The notes under the pieces were generated by a model. The model was not told the origin of the DNA. It saw only the letters and a program-made list of their open reading frames with translations, and searched no databases. Made by a program: the position numbers and the translations under genes. Positions 15,761 through 23,289 of a stretch of 64,000 bases of DNA are shown in pieces. The DNA comes from Streptomyces sp. NBC_00249 (GTDB lineage Bacteria; Actinomycetota; Actinomycetes; Streptomycetales; Streptomycetaceae), in contig NZ_JAPEMV010000006.1 of the NCBI RefSeq assembly GCF_026342355.1, positions 124,001 to 188,000 of the forward strand. The letters run 5' to 3'. Within the stretch, counting starts at the first letter, position 1; each line of letters starts with the position of its first letter.

Positions 15761-16480
15761 ATGACCACCAGCCCCGCCGCCCTCCACCTCACCCGCATCG
15801 CCACCCTCTGGCCCCACCTCGACGACGCCCTCGACCAGCGCGGAACCAACTGGCTCGCCAGCCGCCGCGATCTCTTCGCCGTCCTCGACCAGGTCGACCG
15901 CGAGGAAGCCGCAGCCCTCCGCGCGCTCGAACGGGACCCGCAGCAGATCGGCGAGACGCCGGCCCCAGTCAGCCTCCGGATCCTCGACACCGCCCGGCTC
16001 GTCGAAAGCACCCTCGTGCACCTCGCCGACACGCTCGCCCCGCAGATCACCCGACCTGCCCTCACCCATGCCCCGGTGGAGTGGGAAGCCCGCGGCTGGA
16101 CGCCCACCGACCGGGCGATCCGCAACCAGTGCGCCGACTACGAGCAGGCCGACCCGCGCCGCTGGCGGTACGTCGGGCTCAGGACGGCCGAGTACGCCGC
16201 GGGCTGGCTCCACGCACGCGTCACTTTCGAGGATGGCTACGACGCCCCGTTCTGGCCGCTGACCGCCGCCCAGCACCTGCACGTCGAGCAGGTCACCGAA
16301 GGCTGCGCCGACCGCATCGCGGCCGCTCTCGACCTCACCACCCGCGCCGTACCCGCCATCCACCCCTGCCCGGACTGCGCAGGGCGGATCGTCGTCACCA
16401 CCGGCGCCGGCCGGATCCCCTCGGCACGGTGCGAGGACTGCGCCCGCGGCTGGACGCTTCCTGAACCGGTGGCCGCGTAG
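15761..16480 (+). CDS. Hypothetical protein with C-terminal zinc ribbon (239 aa)
   Basis: The first ~190 residues are helical with no recognised motif. The C-terminus has CPDC and CEDC about 24 residues apart, a zinc ribbon. It follows a hairpin, so it may be expressed at a different level from the operon upstream. Confidence 0.5.
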   Translation: MTTSPAALHLTRIATLWPHLDDALDQRGTNWLASRRDLFAVLDQVDREEAAALRALERDPQQIGETPAPVSLRILDTARLVESTLVHLADTLAPQITRPALTHAPVEWEARGWTPTDRAIRNQCADYEQADPRRWRYVGLRTAEYAAGWLHARVTFEDGYDAPFWPLTAAQHLHVEQVTEGCADRIAAALDLTTRAVPAIHPCPDCAGRIVVTTGAGRIPSARCEDCARGWTLPEPVAA

Positions 16481-16518
16481 GGGAGACTGCATTGGCCAAT
16501 CGACCGAAGGAGGGGGCC

Positions 16519-16902
16519 ATGGGGCCGGATGGACGCAGGCGAGCATTGGGCGCCGGCATTGGGCTGGGGGTAGGACTGCTCATAGCTCAGGGCGTGGTCA
16601 TCGTTGTGCAGCAGCGCGAGATTGCTGACCTGGAGAGCCGCAACAGCACATCCGGCACTTGCAGCCAGGCCACCAAGGCAGAGGATTTGGCCTCCTCAGC
16701 CGCCAACTCGGCATCCGGCAGCGAGAAGGACCAGAAGATCACCATTGGTGCCACGATCATCGTGCAGAACCCCTCATGCTTCACGCCAGAGCTCCGGGCC
16801 CACGCCCAGAACTGGCTGACGAGGCAACAGCAGGGTTCGGTACGCGATGCGATCTGCAACGCCAGCGGTCAGCCTTGGTGGAAGTGCGAGTTCCCGCGGT
16901 GA
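16519..16902 (+). CDS. Membrane-anchored hypothetical protein (127 aa)
   Basis: I chose the ATG at 16519 because AAGGAGG lies 7-8 bases upstream; an upstream TTG is less likely. A basic N-terminus precedes one membrane segment (GAGIGLGVGLLIAQGVVIVV). A soluble domain containing four Cys follows, probably facing outside. Codon use here is less GC-biased at third positions than in the neighbours, suggesting separate acquisition. Confidence 0.55.
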   Translation: MGPDGRRRALGAGIGLGVGLLIAQGVVIVVQQREIADLESRNSTSGTCSQATKAEDLASSAANSASGSEKDQKITIGATIIVQNPSCFTPELRAHAQNWLTRQQQGSVRDAICNASGQPWWKCEFPR

Positions 16903-16949
16903 GTCTTCGGCGGCTCTCTGGTGACACGAGGTGTAGGCCGCTCTCCGTC

Positions 16950-16991
16950 TGAACTGACCATGTCTCGGGTCCTGACGGCATGGTCAGTTCA
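16950..16991. terminator. Long perfect hairpin between convergent genes
   Basis: TGAACTGACCATG (16950-16962) is inverted perfectly at 16979-16991 with a 16-base loop. It separates the end of the rightward early operon from the leftward pair 17072-17578, so a two-way terminator is likely. It is AT-richer than the other hairpins here, so a protein-binding site is possible. Confidence 0.55.
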
Positions 16992-17071
16992 GCACACTCA
17001 ACGCCGTGTCCGGTCGGCAGTACGCGCAGGCCTCGGCGCCCTCCGCGAGCGCCCGGCGAGGCGGACCTGCA

Positions 17072-17320
17072 TCAGGCCTCGGCCGGCGGCTCGGGCGGGG
17101 CTTCCGACGCCTTCGCCGCGGTCTTGACCGCCTTCTCCACCTCGTGCCGCGAGACGCCCTTCTCCTTGGCGTACTCCGTCACCGCAGCGTGGACCGCATC
17201 TACCGCGTCCAGCCAGGGCTTCCACCCCTCCGAGCTGTACTCGCGGGTGGCCGCCTCCTGCCGCGCCATGTTCGCCTCGCGCTGGAGCTGGACGAGGTGC
17301 TCGGGAAGATCGATGGCCAT
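17072..17320 (-). CDS. Hypothetical protein (82 aa)
   Basis: The helical, charged protein begins MAIDLPEHLVQLQREANMAR and ends in a Pro/Glu/Ala tail. It is 9 bases downstream of the gene at 17330-17578 on the same strand, so the pair is probably cotranscribed. This looks like a commonly retained small Streptomyces protein; function unknown. Confidence 0.55.
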   Translation of the reverse strand: MAIDLPEHLVQLQREANMARQEAATREYSSEGWKPWLDAVDAVHAAVTEYAKEKGVSRHEVEKAVKTAAKASEAPPEPPAEA

Positions 17321-17329
17321 CGCGTGATC

Positions 17330-17578
17330 CTACGGTCCGGAGTCCGGCGGATCGTAGGGGCTCGCGCTCCACACCTCGGGGCCGCCTCCGCGCCACTCGA
17401 TCGGCCCGGCCTCGGACAGGTCGATATCCTCCAGGCCGGCCCGGCGCAGGAACTCGACCACATCCGCCGGCATGAATGCCCGGCCGAGGTCCGCATCCAC
17501 GCCGAACGCGTGCGCGGTCACCTTTCGGCCGCCACCCGGCGACACCGGGTGCACCACAATTTGCGTCTCGTCCGGCAT
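17330..17578 (-). CDS. Hypothetical protein (82 aa)
   Basis: The start is uncertain. The ATG at 17578 has GGAGGG immediately before it, and an ATG at 17593 in the same frame falls inside a phased repeat array. The acidic C-terminus is rich in Gly, Pro and Trp. It is the first gene of the leftward pair and is divergent from 17694. Confidence 0.5.
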   Translation of the reverse strand: MPDETQIVVHPVSPGGGRKVTAHAFGVDADLGRAFMPADVVEFLRRAGLEDIDLSEAGPIEWRGGGPEVWSASPYDPPDSGP

Positions 17579-17592
17579 CCCTCCAGCCTGCA

Positions 17593-17619
17593 TCCGGACG
17601 GCTCCGGACGCATCCGGAC
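17593..17619. promoter_or_regulatory. Three TCCGGAC direct repeats at 10-bp spacing
   Basis: TCCGGAC occurs at 17593-17599, 17603-17609 and 17613-17619, a period of exactly one helical turn. It lies between the divergent starts at 17578 and 17694. The array fits a cooperative regulator site. Confidence 0.5.
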
Positions 17620-17693
17620 AGGTGTGACCCACAGCACCGTCCGTGTGCACCGAGAAGGCAGACGGCTCACGCGCACACGGCCAGCATGAGCCC

Positions 17694-17969
17694 ATGACCC
17701 GCCTCGACGACATCGCAGCCTGGTACCAGGCACACCTGGACACCCAGGGAGACACCCCGGTCACCGACGCCCATCACGTCATCCTCAGTCGGCGCAACAC
17801 CTGGAATCGCCGCGCGAGCCAGCCCGACGCCACTGCGGACACGCTCCTCGCGCTCGCCCAGTGGGACGCCGCCATGCTCATCCTTGCCAAGTCCGCACGC
17901 GACGTCGCCGTACCCGGGTGGCGCGACGAGTGGACCGGCGCCTATGAGGAATACCTGCCCGAGCCGTAG
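17694..17969 (+). CDS. Hypothetical protein (91 aa)
   Basis: It is a small helical protein with WDAAMLILAKSARDVAVPGW in its second half. ATG at 17694, with no strong ribosome site. It is monocistronic: an operator-like array lies upstream and a strong terminator downstream. Confidence 0.5.
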   Translation: MTRLDDIAAWYQAHLDTQGDTPVTDAHHVILSRRNTWNRRASQPDATADTLLALAQWDAAMLILAKSARDVAVPGWRDEWTGAYEEYLPEP

Positions 17970-17979
17970 CCCAGACAGC

Positions 17980-18016
17980 ACGGAGCCCCCAATCCGCCAT
18001 GGACCGGGGGCTCCGT
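17980..18016. terminator. Bidirectional terminator
   Basis: ACGGAGCCCCC (17980-17990) is inverted perfectly at 18006-18016. It sits between convergent genes ending at 17969 and 18028. Confidence 0.7.
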
Positions 18017-18027
18017 CGTGCGCACGG

Positions 18028-18276
18028 CTACTCGGCGGCTGGCGGCTCAAGGTCCGTACGCCGCCCCTGCCGAATCGTTGCCTGCCTCTCCGCCCAGTAG
18101 ACGTCGAACCACGCCACCGGGTACTCCGGCCGCGATGAACCGGGGCGGAACGTCGGCGCGGGCCAACGCTCGGACGGGTTGGTCGCCAGGCGGTGGATCA
18201 GAGTACGGCTCTTCCCCACCCGCGCGGCCAGCTTCGGGATCGTCATGGTCTCCCTCTCCTCGGGGGCCTCGGGCAT
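18028..18276 (-). CDS. Small HTH (AlpA/excisionase-like) DNA-binding protein
   Basis: The ATG at 18276 has GGGAGG eight bases upstream; a second ATG at 18246 is possible. The segment MTIPKLAARVGKSRTLIHRL is a helix-turn-helix, followed by a wing-like stretch with basic residues. The size and fold resemble AlpA or excisionase-type proteins, so it could be the recombination directionality factor or a local regulator. It is divergent from the membrane cassette and shares a perfect palindrome with it. Confidence 0.55.
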   Translation of the reverse strand: MPEAPEERETMTIPKLAARVGKSRTLIHRLATNPSERWPAPTFRPGSSRPEYPVAWFDVYWAERQATIRQGRRTDLEPPAAE

Positions 18277-18296
18277 AGGGACATCCTCCCAACGAG

Positions 18297-18315
18297 GTGT
18301 GGACATTGTCCACAC
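18297..18315. promoter_or_regulatory. 19-bp perfect palindrome (operator)
   Basis: GTGTGGACA-T-TGTCCACAC lies between the divergent starts at 18276 and 18414. It is a strong candidate operator for the HTH protein encoded at 18028-18276 or another repressor. Confidence 0.65.
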
Positions 18316-18413
18316 TTCTCGCTACGGTCGAACCAGCACAACAGAACGGCCCCGGTCGGTGTGTGAGAGCCCGGCCGGGGCCAGCCATCCACCTGCACGA
18401 ACAGGGGACAGCC

Positions 18414-18728
18414 ATGACCGAGCGTACCCACCTCAGCCAGCCGGACGAAGCCCTCCACCGCGTGCGAGGCGACGCCCCCACCGAGACGTGCCGCGCCCTC
18501 CTCCTCCAGGCCGCCGAGCACCTCACCACCGACCGGCCCGACCAGCCCATGTGGGAAGCCGTCCGCATCTACCTCGCCCGCCGCTTCGCCGCCGCCCACT
18601 TCCCCGGCTACAACACCGAGCTGGCCGCAGGCGCCACCCTCCAGTTCCTCGGCCACGCCCCCGTCGTCCGCGCCGGCCAGACCCGCGGCGAGTACGCGCT
18701 CGTCCTCCGCGCCGCCGCGCAAGCCTGA
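18414..18728 (+). CDS. Hypothetical protein, first gene of the membrane cassette (104 aa)
   Basis: It is a soluble helical protein (ETCRALLLQAAEHLTTDRPD, and YLARRFAAAHFPGYNTELAA). No membrane segment. It follows the 19-bp palindrome and precedes the membrane proteins on the same strand. Confidence 0.5.
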   Translation: MTERTHLSQPDEALHRVRGDAPTETCRALLLQAAEHLTTDRPDQPMWEAVRIYLARRFAAAHFPGYNTELAAGATLQFLGHAPVVRAGQTRGEYALVLRAAAQA

Positions 18729-18788
18729 CCCTCGACCAGCTGGCCGGGCCCGCACCGCGCGCCCGGCCCCGCACGCCCGGAGACACCC

Positions 18789-19598
18789 GTGAAGCTCCCG
18801 CGCCTCACCCTGAAGCGTCCCCGTCTCACTCCGCGACGCAACCCGTCCCGCCCGTCTCAGCCCGTCCCGTGGTGGGTCCGCTGGTTCACCGATGCCGGCC
18901 GCCCCATCGTCGCCGTTGTCGTCCTCATCATGTGCGCCCCCGGCGAGCACCACCTCGCCGTCCTGGCCGGCTGGGACGCTCGTCTCGCCTGGGGTATGGC
19001 CGCCGTCCTTGCCGCCTACGCAGGCATCGCTGCGTCCGTCGCCTCCAAGCGACCCAAGGGCGCCCCGGGGCGCGGCTCCGCGATCCTCGGGGCGTTCGTC
19101 TCACTCAGTGCCGCGATGGCTGCTCAGCCCGTCTCGCACATGTTCGTCACCGGGCATCTGTCCAGCTCGCCGCGTACGCCCCTGTGGCTCGTGATCGTCG
19201 TCTCGTGCGTTCCGCCCCTGGTCTTCGGGCACCTGCTGCACCTGGCCGCGACCCCAGTCGGGACACCCACCGAGGCGTCTGAGACGCCCGCGCCGCAGCC
19301 TGCCGAGCCCGTCGCAGCGCCGTCCCGCACCAGCCCGGCCGCACCTTGGGAACTGCCTGCCGGGGCCCAGCTTCTTCCCATCGTCGCCGCGCCCACCGAG
19401 ACGCCTGAGACACCCCCTGCAACGGTCGAGACGGAGCCCCGTCTCATCGCCACCCGGGAGGTCGCCGAACGCCTCAGCGTCGCCGACTCCACCGTCCGAT
19501 CCTGGGTCGAGCGGGGGCGCATCCGTCCCGTTGTCCGGGACGGCCGCGGCATGCTCTTCGACGAGCGAGACGTAGCCGCAATGGCGGTCGGCTCATGA
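18789..19598 (+). CDS. Spread-protein-like membrane protein with C-terminal HTH (SpdB/Spd2-like)
   Basis: In this 269-residue protein a basic leader is followed by four hydrophobic segments between about residues 35 and 150 (AGRPIVAVVVLIMCA, LAWGMAAVLAAYAGIAA, SAILGAFVSLSAAMAA, LWLVIVVSCVPPLVFGHLL). A Pro/Ala/Thr linker comes next. The C-terminus is a MerR/excisionase-type helix-turn-helix (TREVAERLSVADSTVRSW). This layout is like the plasmid-spread (Spd) and DUF2637 proteins near tra genes in Streptomyces plasmids and integrative elements. It would place a DNA-binding domain at the membrane. The family assignment is by resemblance only. Confidence 0.55.
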   Translation: MKLPRLTLKRPRLTPRRNPSRPSQPVPWWVRWFTDAGRPIVAVVVLIMCAPGEHHLAVLAGWDARLAWGMAAVLAAYAGIAASVASKRPKGAPGRGSAILGAFVSLSAAMAAQPVSHMFVTGHLSSSPRTPLWLVIVVSCVPPLVFGHLLHLAATPVGTPTEASETPAPQPAEPVAAPSRTSPAAPWELPAGAQLLPIVAAPTETPETPPATVETEPRLIATREVAERLSVADSTVRSWVERGRIRPVVRDGRGMLFDERDVAAMAVGS

Positions 19599-20104
19599 CC
19601 GAGACCCCGATCAGCCCTACCCGCGTCATCCTGCCCAGCCCCGCGAACCCCCCGCGGCCGCCCGCGCCCCCCGCGTGGTGGATGGTCCCGGCGGCGCCCG
19701 CACCCTCCGCGCCGCTCGACGTCCGCGTCACCGTCGACCTCGTCATTCCCGGGCCCCCGCCGGAGCCCGAAGTCCGGTGGTGGCACCGAATCCGGTGGGG
19801 CTACAACGCGACCTGCGCCCTCTGCGCAATGCCGCTCGCAGGACTCTGGGCACCCGTCCTCGAAGCCGTCCGCGACGACGCGGGACTCGCCGCCGCGTGG
19901 ACCATCGCCGCCGCCCCGCTCACTGTCCTCGGCGTCCTCGACAACACCCGCCGCGTCCAGGCCCGGTACGCCCACGAAGACCTGTGGGCACCCCGGATCC
20001 GCGCCGCCATCGCCCGCACCCTCCTCCTCGCCGCCAGCGGCGCCACCGCGATGGCGCTGCCCGTCACCACCGTCGTCTACCTCGTGACCGGAGTCCGCAC
20101 GTGA
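19595..20104 (+). CDS. Membrane protein of the spread-like cassette (169 aa)
   Basis: The ATG overlaps the previous stop. A Pro-rich N-terminus (to about residue 60) precedes three hydrophobic segments in the rest (NATCALCAMPLAGLWAPVL, AWTIAAAPLTVLGVL, TLLLAASGATAMALPVTTVV). No catalytic motif. It is translationally coupled to both neighbours. Confidence 0.5.
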   Translation: MTETPISPTRVILPSPANPPRPPAPPAWWMVPAAPAPSAPLDVRVTVDLVIPGPPPEPEVRWWHRIRWGYNATCALCAMPLAGLWAPVLEAVRDDAGLAAAWTIAAAPLTVLGVLDNTRRVQARYAHEDLWAPRIRAAIARTLLLAASGATAMALPVTTVVYLVTGVRT

Positions 20105-20655
20105 ACACGAGCTTCACCTCGACCGCCCTCACCGGCGCCGGCCTCGCCATTGGGCTGGCGCTCCTCGTCGTCGAGCATGCCCGCTGGTGGAAGACCGGCG
20201 GCGGAACGGCCGCAGCTGGGGGAGGCGGCAGCCGCGACCCCAAGGCGCTGGTCCCGTTCTGGTCCGGTATCGCCTTCGGCACGCTCATGGTGGCCTGCCC
20301 CGCCGGGCTCCTCGGAACGGCCGCCGGGGCTCTCCGCTGGGGCGGCAACAGCCTCGGCGACTTCGTGATGTCGACGATGACCGGTCAGCGATCGACCGTG
20401 GTCGGGTCCGCGTCCGCACCCCAACTCGACGCGAACGGAGCCCTCATCGTCACCGCGCTCGTGATCGTGCTGTTCCTGATGCGCAAGCAGTTCGCGAAGA
20501 TCATCAAGCGGGGTTTCAAGTCCGGTGTCTGGACCGGCACCCTCCTTGCCATCGGTACTGGCACCTTCGCCCTCATCGGCAACCTCGTCGTGCCCAACGT
20601 GAACAGCCTCGGCGCCCAGCTCCTCGGCAAGGTCGTCCACGGGACCTTCCTGTGA
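20101..20655 (+). CDS. Multi-pass membrane protein of the spread-like cassette (184 aa)
   Basis: GTG start at 20101 overlapping the previous stop. Four hydrophobic stretches are separated by Gly-rich and basic loops (MRKQFAKIIKRGFKSG). Small, coupled membrane proteins of this type are characteristic of Streptomyces plasmid spread loci. Confidence 0.5.
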   Translation: MNTSFTSTALTGAGLAIGLALLVVEHARWWKTGGGTAAAGGGGSRDPKALVPFWSGIAFGTLMVACPAGLLGTAAGALRWGGNSLGDFVMSTMTGQRSTVVGSASAPQLDANGALIVTALVIVLFLMRKQFAKIIKRGFKSGVWTGTLLAIGTGTFALIGNLVVPNVNSLGAQLLGKVVHGTFL

Positions 20656-21419
20656 ACGCCCCCACGTCCCGCGAGTGGGTCCAAGCCGCCGCCCGCCGCC
20701 TCACCACCGGCTCCGAGCGGCTCGCCGCCCACCATGTCCGCCGCACCACCCTCTGGGTCCGCACCACCTGGGCCCGCACCATGGAGTGGCTGTCCGACGC
20801 CTCCGGCCTCGCCTGGGCCGTACGCCTCACCGTCCTCCTCGCCGCCGCGTGGGTCCTCCGCAAGGTCGGCGTCTACGTCGCCACAGTCGGCGCCCGCCGC
20901 CTCCACACCTCCTCCGGGCTGCTCTGGCCGGTGCTCGCCCTGTGGCTCATCGCCGCGTGGCGGGTCGGCCACCCCGACTGGCAGCCCAGGGCGGCCCCGA
21001 CCGCCGAGCGGACACCGGAACCTGCGGGCAAGCCAGAGCCCGTCTCCCTGGCCAAGGAGCAGCCAGTCGGCCCCAGCCTCGACGACGTCCTCGCCGCGGC
21101 CCGAACTCTCGGCACCCCGCACGTCCACCTCGCCGCGATCGAGGAGCACCTCGGCGCCCCGGCCGGCACCGCCCGGCGGGCCCTCACCGAGGCCGGCATC
21201 CCCATCGCCGACGTCCGGATGACGGGGCGCGGCACCAGCACCGGCGTCCGGGGCACCGACATCCCGCCGCTGCCCTCCCCCTCTCCGGAAGCCGCTGTTG
21301 CCGCTGTCGGCACAGGTCAGGACGCCAACAACAGCAACAACAACGGAGTCCGCGTCAAGGAGGAGGCGGGGATGACGATTATCCACGTCCCGTCCGAGCG
21401 CCGCGCGTACAAGGTCTGA
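20652..21419 (+). CDS. Membrane protein with C-terminal HTH, transfer-locus-like (255 aa)
   Basis: GTG start at 20652. The N-terminal third is basic with a short helix, followed by two membrane segments (about residues 55-105). The C-terminal domain (ALTEAGIPIADVRMTGRGTS and GVRGTDIPPLP) resembles proteins I associate with Streptomyces plasmid transfer and AICE loci. A preceding helix pair (HLAAIEEHLGAPAGTARRAL) reads as an HTH. An Asn-rich stretch (NNSNNN) precedes the end. It is the last gene of the coupled cassette. Confidence 0.55.
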   Translation: MNAPTSREWVQAAARRLTTGSERLAAHHVRRTTLWVRTTWARTMEWLSDASGLAWAVRLTVLLAAAWVLRKVGVYVATVGARRLHTSSGLLWPVLALWLIAAWRVGHPDWQPRAAPTAERTPEPAGKPEPVSLAKEQPVGPSLDDVLAAARTLGTPHVHLAAIEEHLGAPAGTARRALTEAGIPIADVRMTGRGTSTGVRGTDIPPLPSPSPEAAVAAVGTGQDANNSNNNGVRVKEEAGMTIIHVPSERRAYKV

Positions 21420-21443
21420 TCCACCCAGTCGAAGGAGATCCGC

Positions 21444-21560
21444 ATGTCCAGCGAGTACCAGCTCGACGCACTCTCCGAAGCCCACGCGGAAGCCGAGGAA
21501 GACGCCCAGTACGACGACGGCGAGCCGTGGACCGGACTCGCCGACGGCGAGGAGCGCTGA
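21444..21560 (+). CDS. Very small acidic protein (38 aa)
   Basis: GAAGGAG lies 6 bases before the ATG. The product is highly acidic (EAHAEAEEDAQYDDGE). The ribosome site supports a real gene. Confidence 0.5.
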   Translation: MSSEYQLDALSEAHAEAEEDAQYDDGEPWTGLADGEER

Positions 21561-21563
21561 CCG

Positions 21564-21755
21564 ATGCCGACCCACGCGATCCCCGAGCGTGCAGTACTGC
21601 CCGTAGGGACCGACAGCACCATCGTCCCCGTCCGCGTCCTCGCCGACGACGGCGAGACCGCCCAAGTCCTCATCGAGGGCTGCGGCATTCACCTGCGGCA
21701 GGGCCAAATCCACGACGTGGCCTCGACCGACCTCCGGCGCTGGCCCGTCAGCTGA
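21564..21755 (+). CDS. Small hypothetical protein (63 aa)
   Basis: It starts 3 bases after the preceding stop. It is beta-rich in appearance (VPVRVLADDGETAQVLIEG). No motif recognised. Confidence 0.5.
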   Translation: MPTHAIPERAVLPVGTDSTIVPVRVLADDGETAQVLIEGCGIHLRQGQIHDVASTDLRRWPVS

Positions 21756-21834
21756 ACCCCGGGGCGGCCGCCATCCGCCAAGACATCGGCCGCCCCCGGG
21801 CACCCATCCCCGCACGAGAGACAGGACCGCCATC

Positions 21835-21957
21835 ATGGACCACCCTTTCCAGCCCACCATTTCCGAGGCCGAGCTGATTCGCCGGCACGAGGAGTCCGTC
21901 CGCGCGGCCGCCGAGCAGGCCCGGCAGGACCCGCCCCAGCCGCAGACGGACCACTGA
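21835..21957 (+). CDS. Very small hypothetical protein (40 aa)
   Basis: The short, charged helical peptide (EAELIRRHEESVRAAAEQAR) has a Pro-rich end. It starts with ATG after a weak ribosome site and is the last ORF before a ~300-base non-coding gap. Confidence 0.4.
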   Translation: MDHPFQPTISEAELIRRHEESVRAAAEQARQDPPQPQTDH

Positions 21958-22257
21958 AACCAGCCGCTCGCGAGGGGTGTTGTTCCAGCCATCCCGGGCG
22001 TAGCGTGTGCCCTCCTGGAGGGGTGCCAGCGCCTCCCACCCATCCGCGCTGGCCACCCGAGCCCCGCTGCCCGCCCCCGAGCAGCGAGGCTCTTCTCTGC
22101 ACCTAGTTGCAAAACCGGCGCCCGTGCCCCATCCTGGTCGCAACTCCGGCGTGCCCGGACACAGACCCTGAAAGCCCCGCCACCGTGCGGGGCTTTCGCG
22201 CGTCACAGGCCGGTCAATGCCCCCACACCACCCGACCCGGCCCGCGATCATGGTCCG
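21958..22257. other. Non-coding gap before the late region (candidate packaging site)
   Basis: No credible ORF fills this 300-base gap. It contains the palindrome CTCGCGAG (21967-21974), the inverted repeat CCCTCC-T-GGAGGG (22010-22022) and a terminator (22170-22197). Phage cos or pac sites commonly lie just upstream of the small terminase gene, which starts about 500 bases further on. This gap is therefore the best place for one, but no overhang can be read directly. Confidence 0.35.
22170..22197 (+). terminator. Strong hairpin terminator
   Basis: GAAAGCCCCGC (22170-22180) is inverted perfectly at 22187-22197 with a 6-base loop. It closes the early and middle region before the lipoprotein gene. 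Confidence 0.75.
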
Positions 22258-22734
22258 ATGCGCACACACCACACAGCCATCACCCTGGCCGCCGCCGGAC
22301 TCCTCGCACTCACCGCGTGCGACAGCGACACCACCGCCACCCCCGGCCCGTCCGCCTCCTGGTCCCGCGGCACCAGCACCAGCCAGCCTGACGCACCCGC
22401 CCCCTCCGGCAGTTCGCAGGTCGCTGCGGGCGCCGCCGACCTGGAGCGCGTGGTCCGCGCCTACTCCGGCGCCTACTTCGCGGGCGACGGCCCGACTGCC
22501 TACGCCTTCCTCTCGGAGCGCTGCACAGCCAAGGCAGGGGACGAAGCTGTCTTCACCACGATCGCCGAAGCCAACGCCAAGGACTACGGCCCCCAGGAGA
22601 TCAAAACCCTGACCGTCGACCAGCTGGCCGGCGACATGGCCCGCGTCTCCTACACGTACGCCGTCCCCAAGCTCAACCAGAGCGGCCAGCCCTGGACACG
22701 CGAGGACCGTGCCTGGAAGTACGACGGCTGCTGA
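22258..22734 (+). CDS. Prophage-encoded lipoprotein (158 aa)
   Basis: A signal peptide ends in the lipobox LTAC with Cys21 as the lipidation site. A Ser/Thr/Pro-rich spacer (about residues 24-55) precedes a folded domain beginning DLERVVRAYSGAYFAGDGPT, resembling an NTF2/SnoaL-like alpha-beta cone. It would sit on the outer face of the cell membrane. It lies between a terminator and the small terminase gene. Surface lipoproteins in this position in other temperate phages can block superinfecting DNA entry; that role is an inference here. Confidence 0.7.
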   Translation: MRTHHTAITLAAAGLLALTACDSDTTATPGPSASWSRGTSTSQPDAPAPSGSSQVAAGAADLERVVRAYSGAYFAGDGPTAYAFLSERCTAKAGDEAVFTTIAEANAKDYGPQEIKTLTVDQLAGDMARVSYTYAVPKLNQSGQPWTREDRAWKYDGC

Positions 22735-22752
22735 ACCCTGGAGGTGGTGACC

Positions 22753-23289
22753 GTGACCTCAGGCGACTACAAAGGTCCGGTCACCGCCGAGGAACTCGAC
22801 GAGCTTCGCCACCTCCACGCACAGGGCCTCAGCCGAAACGAGATCGCGCGCAGACTGGACCGAGGGCAGCGCACCGTCAGCGTGTACGCCGCCCGCCTCG
22901 GCCTGTCCTTCGCCTGCACCGTCACCGAGGAAGCCACTCGTGTCCGCAAGGCCCAGCTGGAGGAGAAGCGGGTCATCCTTGCCGACGCCCTCACCGACGA
23001 CGCCCTCCGACTGTCCGCGCAGGTGTGGGAGCCCACGACGATCCACAGCTTCGGCGGCAAGGACCACACGTACAACTCCCAGGACATCAACGAACCGCCG
23101 GCCGCTGACAAACGTGCCCTGATGGCCGCCGCCACCGCTGCCGCCGCCCAGTCCGTACGCCTTGTCCCGCCGGCCGAGGACTCCGGGGCCGCCGACGCCC
23201 GCTCGATGCTGGGCCGCCTGTTCTCCGGTCTCGCCGAGGTGGTGAAGGAGGAGCAGGGTCACGAGGAGGCGGACGGTGAGTCTCCTTGA
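22753..23289 (+). CDS. Terminase small subunit
   Basis: The 178-residue protein has an N-terminal helix-turn-helix (HLHAQGLSRNEIARRLDRGQ, then TVSVYAARLGL) for recognising the packaging site. A central helical region with AADKRALMAAATAAAAQ may oligomerise. Several GTG starts are possible; 22753 has GGAGG nine bases upstream. The stop overlaps the large-subunit start by 14 bases. Confidence 0.75.
   Translation: MTSGDYKGPVTAEELDELRHLHAQGLSRNEIARRLDRGQRTVSVYAARLGLSFACTVTEEATRVRKAQLEEKRVILADALTDDALRLSAQVWEPTTIHSFGGKDHTYNSQDINEPPAADKRALMAAATAAAAQSVRLVPPAEDSGAADARSMLGRLFSGLAEVVKEEQGHEEADGESP

Noticed and set aside
18028-21419. A complete conjugative (AICE) element nested in the prophage
   Set aside because: There is no TraB/FtsK-type translocase, no replication initiator of that class and no second integrase or att sites.
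20385-22112. Long minus-strand frame opposite the membrane cassette
   Set aside because: The plus-strand genes there have overlapping starts, ribosome sites and membrane segments; the minus frame has none.
21958-22257. A tRNA or other structured RNA in the gap before the lipoprotein
   Set aside because: Short hairpins exist, but no cloverleaf, anticodon arm or CCA-like end can be built.
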